This document shows, piece after piece, positions 45,624-58,008 of a stretch of 64,000 nt of DNA. The DNA comes from Nectonema munidae (lineage: Eukaryota > Nematomorpha > Nectonematoida > Nectonematidae). The notes under the pieces are model-generated. The model made no database searches. It saw only the letters and a list, made by a program, of their open reading frames with translations, and had not been told where the DNA came from. Positions within the stretch are counted from its first letter, which is position 1. The number at the start of each line of letters is the position of its first letter. A program made the translations under genes and the position numbers. The stretch lies in assembly GCA_030549495.1 (NCBI GenBank), contig JAUIRK010000069.1, positions 744,001-808,000 of the forward strand, written 5' to 3'.

Positions 45624-46030
45624 ATGAAAATTAACAAGTGCTTCAAGATGTTAAATAAGCATTAATATCTCGCTTCAAGGCACACACAAATACTGTGAAG
45701 ATTAACAGCAAAGACGAGAAATCGACAGTTTAGTGTCGAGCTTCTTCAAATCAACGTTAATACAAATCGAGATACGATCAACTATTATCGCCCTGACATA
45801 ACAAAAACACGCCACAGAAGAAGGTCAACTAAGGAGTTATGGGATTAATTAAGTTATCCATTTTTAACAAAGATACCATAAAGGGTTTACCTTTTTATAT
45901 GGGTTTCACGACGTAATAGGTATTTGAATATTATATAGGGAGGCAGATATGTAGAATTTAAAAGTGGTAACGTAAAGAAAATTATATTTAGAAACAATAT
46001 CTTTGACAGATATGCCCATTGAGGAGAAAT
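45624..46030. other. Region upstream of synthetase exon 1
   Basis: This would hold the 5' UTR or promoter of the minus-strand gene. No convincing TATA or initiator was distinguishable in the AT-rich background. Confidence 0.35.
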
Positions 46031-46035
46031 AATTA

Positions 46036-46304
46036 TAACAAATATAAAAAATTGTAAAAACTAGACACACTTTATTGCTGATTTTGCTGACTAGTTTCGG
46101 AGTATAAACTCCTTTTTCAAAGCAAATATATAAATGATAAAATGGTGAAAATGACATTACATCTCATTTCCCTCCCATCATTCCTCAATCATTCCCGTTA
46201 CATCTCATTTTCACTATTTTATCTACTCTTTATTATACTCCAAAACTGGTCAGCAAAATCAGCAATAAAGTGTCTAGTGTTTTTACATTTTTTATATTTA
46301 TTAT
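46036..46304. mobile_element. Fold-back element, copy 2
   Basis: The left arm (46036-46106: actttattgctgattttgct, gactagtttcggagtata) and the right arm (46232-46304: tatactccaaaactggtcag, caaaatcagcaataaagtg) are about 85-90% complementary. The loop carries two 'cattacatctcat'-like words. The copy at 28541 is the same family. Confidence 0.75.
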
Positions 46305-46319
46305 AATCAAAGAAAATTT

Positions 46320-47300
46320 ATTGGAGTGTATGCAAAAAATGAGAGAGAGAAAAAAAATTGCAACTTCACTTGAAACATCAAATTTACATCAAAAAAGGAA
46401 GAAAGGTTTGATGTGATGGAGGAAGAGATTTATTATACATTTTAAAGTAATATAATGTACATCAAATTTGAATGAAGTAAGAAATGATTTATAAAAATAT
46501 AATTGTATAGAGAAAGTTTCTTTTCTTTATATTTTTTAATTATATAAACGACGCCTCGCCTGTTCTAAAAATATGAAAGATCTACTCTCCAAAATTTTCT
46601 CATGTAAACTCTATAGCAATTTGATTAAATCCAAGAAAAAAAGTTCAAAAAGAAGGATATAAAAGTAAAGGACGGTGTAGTGAAGTGAGCACTTTTTATT
46701 ATCAATTTGTTTCTATTTGTTTTTACTAAAAACCAATTCCTGTTAAAGCTAATTAATTTTTTGTAGCTATGTTTAAAGCAAAAAATTTCAAATTGAATTT
46801 AATGGTTATTTTCTACCACATGGTAATAAAAAAATTTGTTCAGTAGAAAGATACAGTGTGGAAATTAGAAAGTAAACGAAATTCATAGTTCTCGTAGTTA
46901 ATATCCATGTGAACATCATATGGCAAAAACCGTAATAAAAACAAAAAAATTGAATAAAACCTCGTATACTCATTATTACCCACAAAATTAGCAGCTTCTA
47001 GAGGTGCTTCCACCCCGACTCCGAAAACGTGGTATTTATCTAGATAAATTTATTTTGTTAATTTTTGACTATTGCAAAATTCCAACTGTGTATAACTTTG
47101 ACATTTCTCATAGCGAATTTTGACGTGCAACATATCGATCGGTCTATGACAGAACGTCCAAAAACAAAATATGGAATGTCGACAAAACTCAGTAACTGGA
47201 GGCGGAGCAAAATGAGAGAGAAATACCCGCATTAGCACAAATTTGGACTTATAAAGTAGTGTGTTGTAATTTCTTCTAAAGCTTTTCTTCTTGTTTTGTA
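46320..47300. other. AT-rich stretch, nothing recognised
   Basis: No supported gene or repeat was found. Confidence 0.45.
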
Positions 47301-47309
47301 TACAGCCTA

Positions 47310-47622
47310 CCTATATCGCATCACCAATGATCTTTAACTGGACCTATTATTATCACAGTATCAATGATGTTTCACAGGACCTAGGATCACGTGGTACCAA
47401 TGATCTTTATCTGGACCTAAGATCACGCGGTACCAATGATCTTTAACTGGACCTATTATCACAGTACCAATGATCTTTAACAGGACCTAGAATCACGCGG
47501 TACCAATGATCTTTCACACGTCCTATAATCACAGTAGCAATGATCTTTCACACGTCCTAGAATTGTGGGACCTAGAATCCTACGTCTCAAGCGAAGTGAG
47601 AGACAAACAGGGGACCGGCTAG
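47310..47622 (+). mobile_element. Helitron 3' end with tandem repeats
   Basis: About seven units of 36-38 bp (ggtaccaatgatctttaact plus ggacctagaatcacgc) run up to the motif gaccggCTAG at 47619-47622, followed by T. A hairpin-capable stretch, gtctcaagcgaagtgagaga, sits just inside. CTAG preceded by a hairpin and inserted before T is the Helitron 3' signature. Confidence 0.6.
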
Positions 47623-47763
47623 TTTAAATAATATAAACAAAATAAAAAAAAATCTTACCGTCAATTATATCAAGGACTTTTATGAGGAATTTAGAAAGAT
47701 GAAATTGGGAAATGGAGGAATAAATATCGCAAAAAACGTCAAATTAGTTGGCCATTTTTTTAA

Positions 47764-48027
47764 TTGACTGCTAATAATCTGAAACAAATAATAAATAAAG
47801 ATTTCATTAATAAATTATATACATTTTGGGATTCTTACCCGAAAAATTTGATTCATGGATCATTTCTTTCGCAACACATCTTTGATATCAGTAAAGAATC
47901 GCTCAAAATTCAAAATGGCAGAACCAATCTTACTTTACGTGATAGACAAAAATCGCTTTCCAAGAATATCACTTTAGAAGATCTAGTCGCAGAGCAATAT
48001 AAGCAAATCCTTTATGAAAACAAATAA
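47764..48027 (+). CDS. Unassigned 87-codon ORF, possible terminal exon
   Basis: Balanced composition sets this frame apart from the AT-rich background: DFINKLYTFWDSYPKNLIHG, SFLSQHIFDISKESLKIQNG and RDRQKSLSKNITLEDLVAEQ. It ends YKQILYENK before a TAA, with AATAAA overlapping the stop. An AG at 47809-47810 before the Asp-Phe codons, preceded by a branch-like ctaat, could make it a terminal exon. Otherwise it would start at 47764. I do not recognise the family and found no partner exons. Confidence 0.4.
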   Translation: MTANNLKQIINKDFINKLYTFWDSYPKNLIHGSFLSQHIFDISKESLKIQNGRTNLTLRDRQKSLSKNITLEDLVAEQYKQILYENK

Positions 48028-48381
48028 ATGAAATTGTGAGAGCAATTTTATTTCTTTTTTTTCTTGCCATGTTTACTTTGCTACTGGGAAATTCGCTGCT
48101 GGAAAGACACAGTAATTTGCTTAATGGTTAGAAAGATTAGTAGACTAGTCAAGTGATGAGTGTTAGCGAATTAGTTAATTTTATATTATAATTACTTTTT
48201 AAATAAAAATTATCTTTATAAATTTTGAATTTCATAAAAAAACAATAAATTTATATTTTTTTTTCCTTCAATAAGGAATAAATATAAATGTAAAATTGTT
48301 TTAAATATTCCATATGCCATATACAGATGCATACAGATTGCATATGGCTTTCTGGTTGGAGCGTGGGTTCTAGATCTAAAT

Positions 48382-51108
48382 CAGTGGTTCTCAACTGGCG
48401 GTCCAACGTGATGATATATCAGATATGGTCCACAACAAAGAGGACTTATGATTTTGAAATAACGGCTACAACAAAACAATCCCATCTTATCTTCTCACAA
48501 TATCTTAGTTGTAGTAACTTTTTTTTACTCGCTACATCGCATACACTTATAACGTTAGAAAGTTTAGCATGTACTTATATATATGTCATCTGTTTTACAT
48601 CATTTTAATTGGTTCGTGTTACATCAATCACTTTTTCTCGCTTATTTATCGAAATTCGGCATCATTCTCGTAAGATGGTTTTGTTTTCAGGCATCATGCC
48701 AATTGTTTTTAAACTTTTGAATACCTGTTGTTTTATAATCTATTAAAATTAAAAATAGTACTTCTTTCATTTTGAAAAGTTTTTTCAATTTAATTATTGA
48801 GTAATTGATTTTAAATATGAACTTTATAAATTTTGTTATATTTGATGCGCATATTCTAACAAAATTTAAAACAATTTTACTGGAATTTTATTCAATTTTC
48901 ATTTTTGCATTTATATTTGAGCAGAATAAAGCCTTTGAAGCTATAGGTATTTTCTTACTACTACTATTTGCAAACATAAATTGTATCTTGTAAAATTTAT
49001 TAGATAAAATTCTTAAAATTTGTCACTTTTAGTTTTTAACTAAATATATACTGTCTTACTTTTCAAATTAGAATTTTCAACAACATTTTTACAATTTTTG
49101 GAGAAGTTATCTTTATGAAAAAAAAACTTTTTCTCTTAAAATTACAAAAACAGATACAAGCATTACAATCAAACACGTACTGCGATAAAAAGAACACATA
49201 GTATGATGAAGAACGTATAAATAAATGTATTTTTATTTTAGATACGAAAATACAGATAGTATTAAATTATTTTGTACTTTGTAAATGGCAGTAGCAAGGA
49301 AGCATTCGCAAGTATTCAGAAGATTACATTGAATTTGGCTTCATTTTCCATCTAAGTATTGAATTACCACAATGTATCATTTGCTTTAAAAATTTGGAAA
49401 ATGGCTCAATGAAACCTTCTAAATGTAAGCTTGATCTTTAAAAATGTCTTCCAAGTTTATTGCAAAATGTGAAAAGATTATTTTGAGCGAAAATTATCAG
49501 ATTAAAAAAAATAGTGTCTTGGCTCAACAGGCATTTCCTATGAAAGGAAACACAATGCAGTACGCGCATTTTACATTGTGGCTTAAAAATTGGCACATAT
49601 CAGAAAGCCTCGCACAATTATAGAGCAACTTGTTATGATGCTTTGTGTAAAAGAAATGGCCAGGCTTCTTTTTGGAGAAGATGCTGCGGGCAAGCTGAAT
49701 GATATTTCCATTTGAAATGATACAGTTTCAATACGATTAGTTGAAACGTGGGAAAGCATTTGTGAACAAGTAATGGATGGAATTAAGAAACCTGCATTGT
49801 TTTCAATACAATTGCATAAAACTACGGATGTCTCAGAGTCTTCTAGACTTAGTTTTTGCACTTTGTAAAAGCCTTGACGCTACCACAAAAGCCAAGGATA
49901 TCTTTAAATTTGTCAATTATTTTTTTGAAGCCAATGGCTTGAGTTGAGATAATTTAGTTGATGTCACTACTCATAGTGCTCCTGCAATGTTAGGCTTTAG
50001 GTTTCCACACACTAGTTGAATAACGTAATCCGTTAGTTAATGGAATTCATTGCTTCCAATAACTTTAATTAACTTTTTAAAGAATTGATCAAGGTAATTA
50101 ATGATGTAAAATCATCAGCAGTGAGCACCAGATTGTTCAGATAAAATAAGTCAAAATATGAAGTCTGGTTTTGAAGTACTGCTATTTCACACTTCCTTGC
50201 GGTGGTTGTCATAAGCAATGTGTTTAAGAACATTTTTAATTTGAGAAAAATGCGCATTTTTTTCTGCAGTCTCAAAGAAAGGAAGAATCAAAAAATTTAT
50301 ATCAGTTCAGAATTAGAGCATTATTATTTCATCGATATTTTTGGTATACTTAACAAACTCCATCTTCAGTTGCAAGGTAGAATGCCGATTTAATCTGTAA
50401 TCAGCGTATCAATTCTTTGAAAAATAGCAACTGTGGATAACGAGAGTAGAAAATAAAATATATATTCAGTTTCTTTGTTTAGATGCTAGGATGAATGAAA
50501 AATACTATCCAGACAAAAATAACTGAGCATTTGGAAAAGTTGAAAAAAGAGTTTCAGTGATATTTTCCAGAAATAGATGTGGAACAGGATACATTATCAT
50601 TCATTAGAAATCCTTTCAAAACGGGTTTTGAAAAAGTTCAAAAGAATCTTCAGGAAGAATTTTCAGAATTGAAAAATGATTTGATCGTTAAAGATCTGTA
50701 TCAACAATATAGTATTAAAAAATGCTATGCAAGTTTGCTCTGTAGCTACCAGAATATGTTCTATATCTTCGGCCTTTTACATCAACTTATGTGTGAAAGT
50801 GGATTTTCTCATCTTTATTGAATACCAAGTCTAAGCAAAGAAATAAACTATCAGTAGGAAGTGTTGTGAATTATCAATTACACCTCCAAACATAGGTAGT
50901 TAAAAGTAAAAAAATTCAAAAGTCTGGATAGAAAAAAACTTAATTTGTGTTATAAAAATAAATACATATTACTACTGCGGTTTATAATATTTTGATGATA
51001 TATAAAATAACATTTAAATGTACATTTTTAGCATAAAAATTTTTTGGCCTACCGAATTTTCATAACACATCTGGTGGTCCACAATATAAAACGAGTTGAG
51101 AACCCCTG
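48382..51108 (+). mobile_element. 2.7-kb hAT transposon, ends recognisable
   Basis: The left end CAGTGGTTCTCAACTGGCGG and right end gagttgagaacccctg are hAT termini with 'ggtcca' blocks inside. The flanks atctaaat and atcgagat agree at six of eight positions and may be a degraded target duplication. The left 270 bp exists again at 21594. Confidence 0.75.
49580..50900 (+). pseudogene. hAT (SCAND3/ZBED5-like) transposase remnant
   Basis: In order: RKPRTIIEQLVMMLCVKEMA and FGEDAAGKLNDIS (about 49600-49690), the core FSIQLHKTTDVSESSRL (49800-49850), then 'VKSSAVSTRLFR' (about 50110), GILNKLHLQLQGRMPI (50340-50390), and FIRNPFKTGFEKVQKNLQEE (50600-50660). The end, near 50800, carries a degraded dimerisation motif (CESGFSHLY; family CE.GFS.L). 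Several stops and frame changes break it, and the Asp of the 'DEATD' core has become His. It is non-functional. Confidence 0.75.
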
Positions 51109-51910
51109 ATCGAGATGGTCTGGATTAAATTCCGGTTCGTGGCTATTATTACTATCTGCCGAGCTTTTGAACATCATTCTTCCTTTGGATGCGATATCGA
51201 TAACTTAAAAAATTTAGACATACTTACATTTCGAAGAGATTGCGCCTAAACCAAACTTTAGAAGTAAGACATTGTATCATAAGGATACCTGAAAGAAGAA
51301 GTAGGAATGAAAAGAGAAGAAGCGGAATAATGAGGATCGCTTTATTTATCATTAAAAAGAAGGCACTTGAATTGACTTCATCAACCAGAGGCTAAGAAGA
51401 ATAAAGGAGATTCCATTTAAGGAGTAATGAAAAATAAAAAAAATACGCTACCAATATCATTTGGTTGAGAAATATGAGGCTGATTAATGGAAGAGAAATA
51501 GAGAGGCATATAAGTGAAAAGCATCTATCGGTTATCATAGAATCCAAGAGAAAGGAAATCTTTTCAAAAAAAGAAGGAAGAATGAATAATCTGTTACAAA
51601 TAAAAATAAGGGAAATTTGACAAAACAAAATTTATAACAGAAAAATACCTTTTTACTCTTCAATGAAAGATATTAATTTCTTCCGTGATTGGAGAAGTCG
51701 CGGGTGCGTTTACCAAATAAATATAATGAGTCTGTGCTACAATCGATTCTAGCAACAAAAACAGTAGTTGTAAGTATGCTATACTTCAAAATATTTTTAT
51801 TAGCAAAGATTAAAAAATTATGGGACAGTTTTTTCGATGTTTGATATATACAATGTGAAGACTAGAACAGAGATTTCGAAACTGGAAGGTCCGCTTCGAT
51901 AGCGAGGTAC

Positions 51911-52545
51911 CAGGGCCATGTCAAGGGATTGTGGCGCCCTAGGGCAAAGGTCCTGAATGGAGCCCCTCACAACTTGCTCTTTCTTTTCTCACTCATCCCC
52001 ACCTCATTCCGGCTTAAAAAGTGATTTAGAAAAAAAATGCTCACATTTTTATTAAGCCAGATAATTCAGATATATACTGACTGAGTCGAAGACAGTCTCC
52101 ATTAGATGTTCATTTTTCGTGTTTTAGCAGCAGCAAAATTATCGATGACTTCGCCAAAATCAACACAATCGAGAACTTCTTTCTCAATGCTGATAAGAGC
52201 CAGACTTTGGAGACGGGCTTGCGCCATAGTCCTCCTTAGGTAGGACTTAATAAGTTTTAGCTTGCTGAATGACCTTTCACAGGATGCAATAGAAGTTCCA
52301 ATTGTCAGCATGATCCTCAGAGCCACTTGTAGATTCGGACAGAGTCCTGAGTGCGAGGACAGGAAACCAAAGCGTTTGCCGGTTTTTCCTTCCGAGGTTT
52401 CAAAAACATTTGAAGATCCTTAATTCCCATCTCAAGCTCTGATGCGTTGCGTCAGTGGCAATGAAATGGCGCCCCTAGATGTGGTGCCCGGGGCAATCCC
52501 CCCCCCCCCCCCCCCCCCCACTGCCCTTCCCCTTGATACGGCCTG
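51911..52545 (-). mobile_element. Internally deleted hAT element with target duplication
   Basis: The left end CAGGGCCATGTCAAGGG and the right end (complement CAGGCCGTATCAAGGGG) are inverted. GAGGTAC flanks both sides (51904-51910, 52548-52554). A run of about 22 Cs at 52498-52519 lies near the right end. Only the transposase C-terminus is kept. Confidence 0.75.
52102..52326 (-). pseudogene. hAT dimerisation domain fragment (ZMYM1/TTF-type)
   Basis: NLQVALRIMLTIGTSIASCE and RSFSKLKLIKSYLRRTMAQA correspond to the C-terminal hAT dimerisation region of ZMYM1-like and TTF-zinc-finger transposases ('P..VASCERSFSKLKLIK'). The fragment ends VIDNFAAAKTRKMNI and stop. The catalytic part has been deleted. 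Confidence 0.85.
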
Positions 52546-52795
52546 TGGAGGTACAAACTTTTATCAAGTGATGCGCAGATTGTCTAACGAAAATTTAATT
52601 TCTTACAAAAAATGTTTCAAACTCTACTTTTTTAATATAAACATTATTTTATTTATATTAAAAAATGTTTTACAAGTATACAAAATAAAGAATTCAAAAT
52701 ATGGAATCTTAAATTATTTTTTGATCCAATTAATTTTTTAATTTTTGTATTTTAATTTCTTCTTCGCGTTTTTATTTCGAATATTCCATCTTTCT

Positions 52796-52940
52796 GGGCG
52801 TGAGTAAGGTTGGTTAGATACTGGGTTTCGATAATTCAAGGTTTTGGGTTCGTTCCCGCATCAAACCTCCTTTCCTCATAGTTCCATGCAAGAGGCGCAA
52901 TTGTGACTTCTCGATGAAAACACCCCAAGGTACCTTTACC
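52796..52940 (+). mobile_element. tRNA-derived SINE, copy
   Basis: From gggcgtgagtaaggttggtt to aaggtacctttacc. The B box is altered to gggttcgttccc. Confidence 0.85.
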
Positions 52941-54189
52941 TCTCTACTTTACATAACAAAAATTGCAAATCTGTTTCAAGTAAGAATAGCCAAAATACAA
53001 GCAAAATTAACTATTAAAACAAGAAAATAAAATTGATTAAAATATCTTTATTTTAAAAAATTATTTTAAATAAATTTTAATATAAAAAAAACTTTAAAAA
53101 AATGGAAAAAATATTCTAAAAATTTTAATATTCAATCTTATCAAATACTGAAATAAAAAACATATTCAAAAAATGAACTATCTGAGATATAATTTTATAC
53201 GCATTCTTTATACACCCAGCTCCTCTAGAATTTTCTTTGTTGAGACTGGCCACAGCAACAGCACTTTACTATTTACACATACTTATTCATTACGAAAAAG
53301 TATACACCATAAATTCGAGAAATTTAGCTTAGTAACAAGTCATTTGCTTAAAAAATATTTTTTTTAAATATTACTTTTAAAAATAGTTACTTTTTAACTC
53401 TGAATATTCCAATTTAAAAATAGCTATATTTTAACTTAGCCTTTGCGCAATTACATTCAGATGTGAAAGATAGCAAACTTCTCGGTAGGAAATCGTAGGA
53501 TGGTAAAAGAGGGGGAGGAATGCTGAAGATAATAAACCAAGCACTGGAGCCCAATTGAAAATTTTTTGGTGCAAGTGCTAGACTAAAAATAGTTGTATTA
53601 AATTCAGAAGAGCAGTGAAGGCAAGGGCATTTTACAAACAATACTGCATTATTCCAAGGCGACACAGGTATTACTGCTTGCAAACTGCAACACTTTAACC
53701 ATTGAAAGAAAGAGAGCCTGAACCGAGGTACTATTGAGCATCGCGATGGCAGCCTGTGCATAGAACTGCGAGGGTGCCATTATTCCAGTTTTATTGTTGA
53801 GTATTTAACAGCAACAGACTGGAAAGTGGTGCTTCTTGCATGAATCGAGAAGTAAAAACTCAAAGGAAGACTATGAAACATGTTCAAAGTAACGGATCTT
53901 AATTCTACGACACATATGTGAGTGCAAGCAATGCTAAAAAGTGACAGATGTGGAGAAAAAGGTCAGCATACGTAAACAAACTCATAGACTCGATACAAAC
54001 TGGGCAACAGAGAATATACACTTATGGCGGAAGGCATTGTAGAAAAGCGACAAGCGTCTGAACTTTAACGGAAGAATCAAAATTTAGATAAATATTGAAA
54101 AAGTACAGACCTTGCATAGATAGTACAAAAAGTGTATGAAGATCGATCAGTTTATAGTGACAGTAAAATATTTACATGTAGTACATGAC

Positions 54190-55445
54190 TTCAATCCTGA
54201 CTGAGTTATTATTAAAGCAAATAAAATTTACAAGTGTACTACATTGAAAGGAAATCAAGTGGATTTGGTTTAGATCCTTCCTTTTCAAACAATTGGTACC
54301 CGTAACCAGTCAAGCTTCTGTCATCATCTTTACAAGTCGATGGATGAAGGCAGAGTGAGAAGTGCATGGAAACTGGCTGAGATAATGCCGATGCATAAGC
54401 TCGGAAAACGCTGACTGCCAGTGAATTATTATTGTCCAGTGAACATAACTTGAATATTGTTTACGATCATTAAGATTGTAAAGAAACATATGCTTGAACA
54501 TTTCGTGAATCAATCTGTTATCGACAAAGTACATCGATTGATGACGGGAAAATTTTGTCTCAGAAACTTGCTTTGCGATAGAAGATTGGTCTGATAGGCA
54601 AGCAAGTATATATGATCTTATTTACTTTTTAAAGGCATTTGATAGCGTGAATCATGGCGGCTTGAAAATGAAGCTCAACACGATTGATGTTGGAGATGAA
54701 CTCCTAAAATGGCTTGATTACGACATCACAGGCTAAGAAGAAAAAATAAGAGTTGGTCAAGATTATTTGAAAAAACGAAGGTTTAGTGTGACATATCTCA
54801 AGGTTCCATACTAAAGCCATTGTTTTATCACTTTAAGTTGAAATACAATCTGACATTTCATTGTATGCTGATAACATGAAAATATGGGGTACTTGGCCTC
54901 ATCATAGCAATGATTATATGCAAACTTGGTACTCTAGGCAATGTCCAAGGCCAAAGGAATAAATCCCAACAAATACAGAGTATTTAGCTTAGGCAAGAGA
55001 CAGTTAGAGTTGGCACATACCTTGAATGGAATAAGATTTAAACATGACAATCATATGAAAGAGTTTTGTCTTTGTGGAATTGAATTTGAAATTTGATGTT
55101 CAAATCTCTTTTCTGGAGGCATCTGGATGTCAAGAGCTTGCTACTAAAACGTACGTTTGACAAATTAACACGGCAAAACTTCCCATTCTTATTCAATTCA
55201 TAAGTTTTGCCTCAGTTTGAATATGGCATGCCTGCATGAATGCCATATACCAGACGTGACGTAATCTAGCTTGTAAGATTTCAACGGCTGGGCACTAGAA
55301 TGGTCTAAGAAAGACTTCAAAGGTTGAAAATGTCCACCAGGGAGTATAGACAAGGACGGAACAAGCTTATTCTTACGTATCGAGAAATGAATGGGAACCT
55401 TGGTAATAATGAAGTTAGTAGGAAATTCGTCTTGGACGAGTAGAA
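54190..55445 (+). mobile_element. CR1-like LINE reverse transcriptase fragment
   Basis: Blocks follow the family order across frames: GRVRSAWKLAEIMPMHK (about 54350), KKHMLEHFVNQSVIDKVHR (54480-54540), YFLKAFDSVNHGG (54620-54660), then a palm region where YADNMKIWG (about 54860) has the catalytic 'ADD' changed to 'ADN'. The C-terminal portion follows (ERLQRLKMSTREYRQGRNKL, about 55310-55370). Many frame breaks mark it as old. A possible endonuclease trace lies at 53440-53560. It is cut on the right by the hAT element at 55471. Confidence 0.65.
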
Positions 55446-55680
55446 AACATTGTGGCCACAGACTGTAAGTCAGTGATTCCCAACCTTTTTTACATAGCGG
55501 CACACTTTTGAGCTATTCAAATTTTCGCTGCACACCTATCCAAAAAATGAATATTTTCTAGTCATAAAGCCTTTTTGCAATAAAATATTAAAAATATAGA
55601 TCATATAAGGAAAATTTTTATTCACATAAATAAAACATATCCTGTATTCAGTATCGGGTATAGAATAATAATTGTGAATG

Positions 55681-57452
55681 TCAGTGGGACAGTTGTGTCT
55701 GGTGCTTCTTGACTACTGCTGCCATACATGGGCGAATGTGAGAGAGACATACTCTTAACACTTCTTCAATGTTTTTAAGTCTTTCACGTTTTTTATTTTT
55801 GATGTTGTTTAGGTAAGAAAATCCCAGCTCACACGTACAAAGTTAAGAATTGGAGTAAGACTTTGATGGCTTTTTTACTTAGAGTTGGATACTCTTCCAT
55901 AACAGAAATCGAAAAGGCGTCTAATGACAGTTGTGTGTACTTCAATTTGAGTCCACGATCACTGGAAAGGCTTGCTAATTCTTCCTCTTCACATAACTCA
56001 AAATTGGAAAGATTGATCATCGATAAATCTAGGAGAGGATTGCGAATCCAATCAAATTTTTCAATGCTGATTGAAGGAAAATATTGTTTAATTTTATTTT
56101 CTAAACATGTCAAATGTTTACTAATAATGGGAACTATTTCGGTTAAGCAGGTTTTGCGAACTGATGGAAACATATCAAAATTGTCTACCTTCATTCTATT
56201 CTTCCATATTGCAATTTTTTTCTAGGTAATTAACTTATCTGTCGCCGTAAGAATGATTTCATTTCTGCCTTGCATATTGCTGTTCAGGATGTCCAAATAT
56301 TTCACTTAAGTACTCCATTTTGGACATCCATAAATCATTTTTAAGGTATTTACCAAATCTATCAAGTTTTTCATTTTCAAAAAAAATAAAAAGTTCTTTC
56401 TGAAGCTCATTTACTCGAGATAGTACATTTCCTTTCGACAACCATCTTACTTCTGTGTGCATTAGCAGACGAATTCTGGATTTCATTGGCCGAGTTTTTA
56501 TGAAATTTACCATTTCAATCCCTTGATCCAATACCTCCTTTAGTTCATTTTGTGTTATCTTTGAAATTAAAACTTCTCTGTGTAAAAAACAATGAGTTCG
56601 CACAATGTTAGGATTCTCTTTTTCCACTAAAGTTGCAAAACCTTTAACAGAACCAACCATTGATGGAGCTCCATCGGTACATATTCCCACGCATGAATCC
56701 CATGGTAAGCCATATTTTTCGAGGCATATCGTGATTGTATCAAAAATATCGTGACCTTTTGTAGTTGTGGCTAACTGTTTGCAGCATAGAAATTGATTAA
56801 TTATGGCATCTTCATCAATGACAGGAATAAATGCAGTTAACTGTGCGTGATTACTGATATCAGTGGATTCATCGATTTGAAGAGGAAACAGACTATTTTG
56901 AAATTTGGATGTTACACTTTCTTCAATATCATCAGACAAGTCAGGAATTCTTCTCTGAATTGTATTGTTTGAAAGAGGAATCTTGCTAATTTCTTGTTCG
57001 GCCTTATCGCCAAGCATAATTTTCACCATCTTTTTACATGCTGGATGGATTATTGATTCTGCAAGAACACGAGACTTCGATTTAAGAGCAATAATTTCTG
57101 CCACCACATATGAAGCTAATTGAGCTTTTTCAGATACAGTAATTTTTTTCTTAAATAGTTGACTTTGCGTTGCATTTAATTCTAACAACCGTTCGAAATA
57201 ATCCACATTTTGAACTTGAAGGCTAGGATGATAAGTAGTAAGGTGTCTTTTCATCTTACTTTAAACCATTGATTCATTAGAGAGCGTTTGGCCGCATACA
57301 ACACACAGCGGTGAAGAAATCTGTGTATCTCCAGTCTAATGAAATCCAAATTTCAAGTAATCATCATTATACAACCGATGGACTTTTGGTTTTTTAAATG
57401 AAGTAGAATTATTCTTGTCCCGATCGCCTTTTCTTTTTAGAAACTTGTCCAT
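55681..57452 (-). pseudogene. hAT (SCAND3/ZBED-type) transposase, near full length but broken
   Basis: Reading down from the ATG at 57452: basic N-terminus (MDKFLKRKGDRD); BED zinc finger (CVVCGQTLSNES ... MKRHLTTYHP); then a 331-codon frame at 56259-57254 with SNNTIQRRIPDLSDDIEE, FPLQIDESTDISNHAQL (DDE core), CVGICTDGAPSMVG, THCFLHREVLISK and EVRWLSKGNVLSRV. A 121-codon frame follows (DWIRNPLLDLSMINLSNFE, EEYPTLSKKAIKVLLQF), then the dimerisation tail (CELGFSYLNNIKNKKRERLK) to a stop at 55681. Breaks are two stops around the zinc finger, a frameshift and stop near 56200-56290, and a frameshift near 55833. Domain order is complete, so this is the youngest hAT coding copy here. Confidence 0.88.
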
Positions 57453-57864
57453 AATTAAGAATGAATTAAATCTAAACTTAAAAAAATAAAACAAACATGA
57501 TTTTTATTAAATTTAAACATATTTTTTATTTTTCCTATTAAAACCTCAATTTAGAACATATTAAATAAAAAATATTTACAAAGAACCTGTTAATATTGTA
57601 ATCGAGATATATAAATAAAATAAAATTTATATTACCAAGCATAACAACGCTCACCAATGTTTATTATTATCAAAAAATTCGAAACATCCAAAAATTTAAA
57701 CAAACGATATATCATTCAATTTATTTTTTGCTATTTAAGCATTAATATCACGTGTGTAAGTAATAATGTGTGAGTTAGTATTTATCAATACAAACAACTC
57801 CAGTTATTACGATATGAAAGTTCCACCTATAACAACTTGTAATAAAAGCTTTCATAACTTCTTA

Positions 57865-58008
57865 GGGGCGTGAGTGGGTTGGGTAGAGCGTGTAACTTCC
57901 AAATTCAAAGTCTTGGGTTCGAATCCCTCTCCCGGCAACTTTCTCATAGTACGATACAAGCGGCCTCTGGCGTTCTCGATGAAAACACCCCAAGGTACCT
58001 TTACCTTT
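57865..58008 (+). mobile_element. tRNA-derived SINE with a distinct head
   Basis: The head ggggcgtgagtgggttgggt plus agagcgtgtaa and gggttcgaatccc differs from the other copies, while the body (gatacaagcggc ... gatgaaaacacccca ... tacctttacc) is shared. It may represent a second tRNA-head subfamily. Confidence 0.8.

Noticed and set aside
53440-53560. Possible endonuclease domain of the CR1-like LINE
   Set aside because: Only a GKRGGG-like word supports it, so it was not annotated separately.
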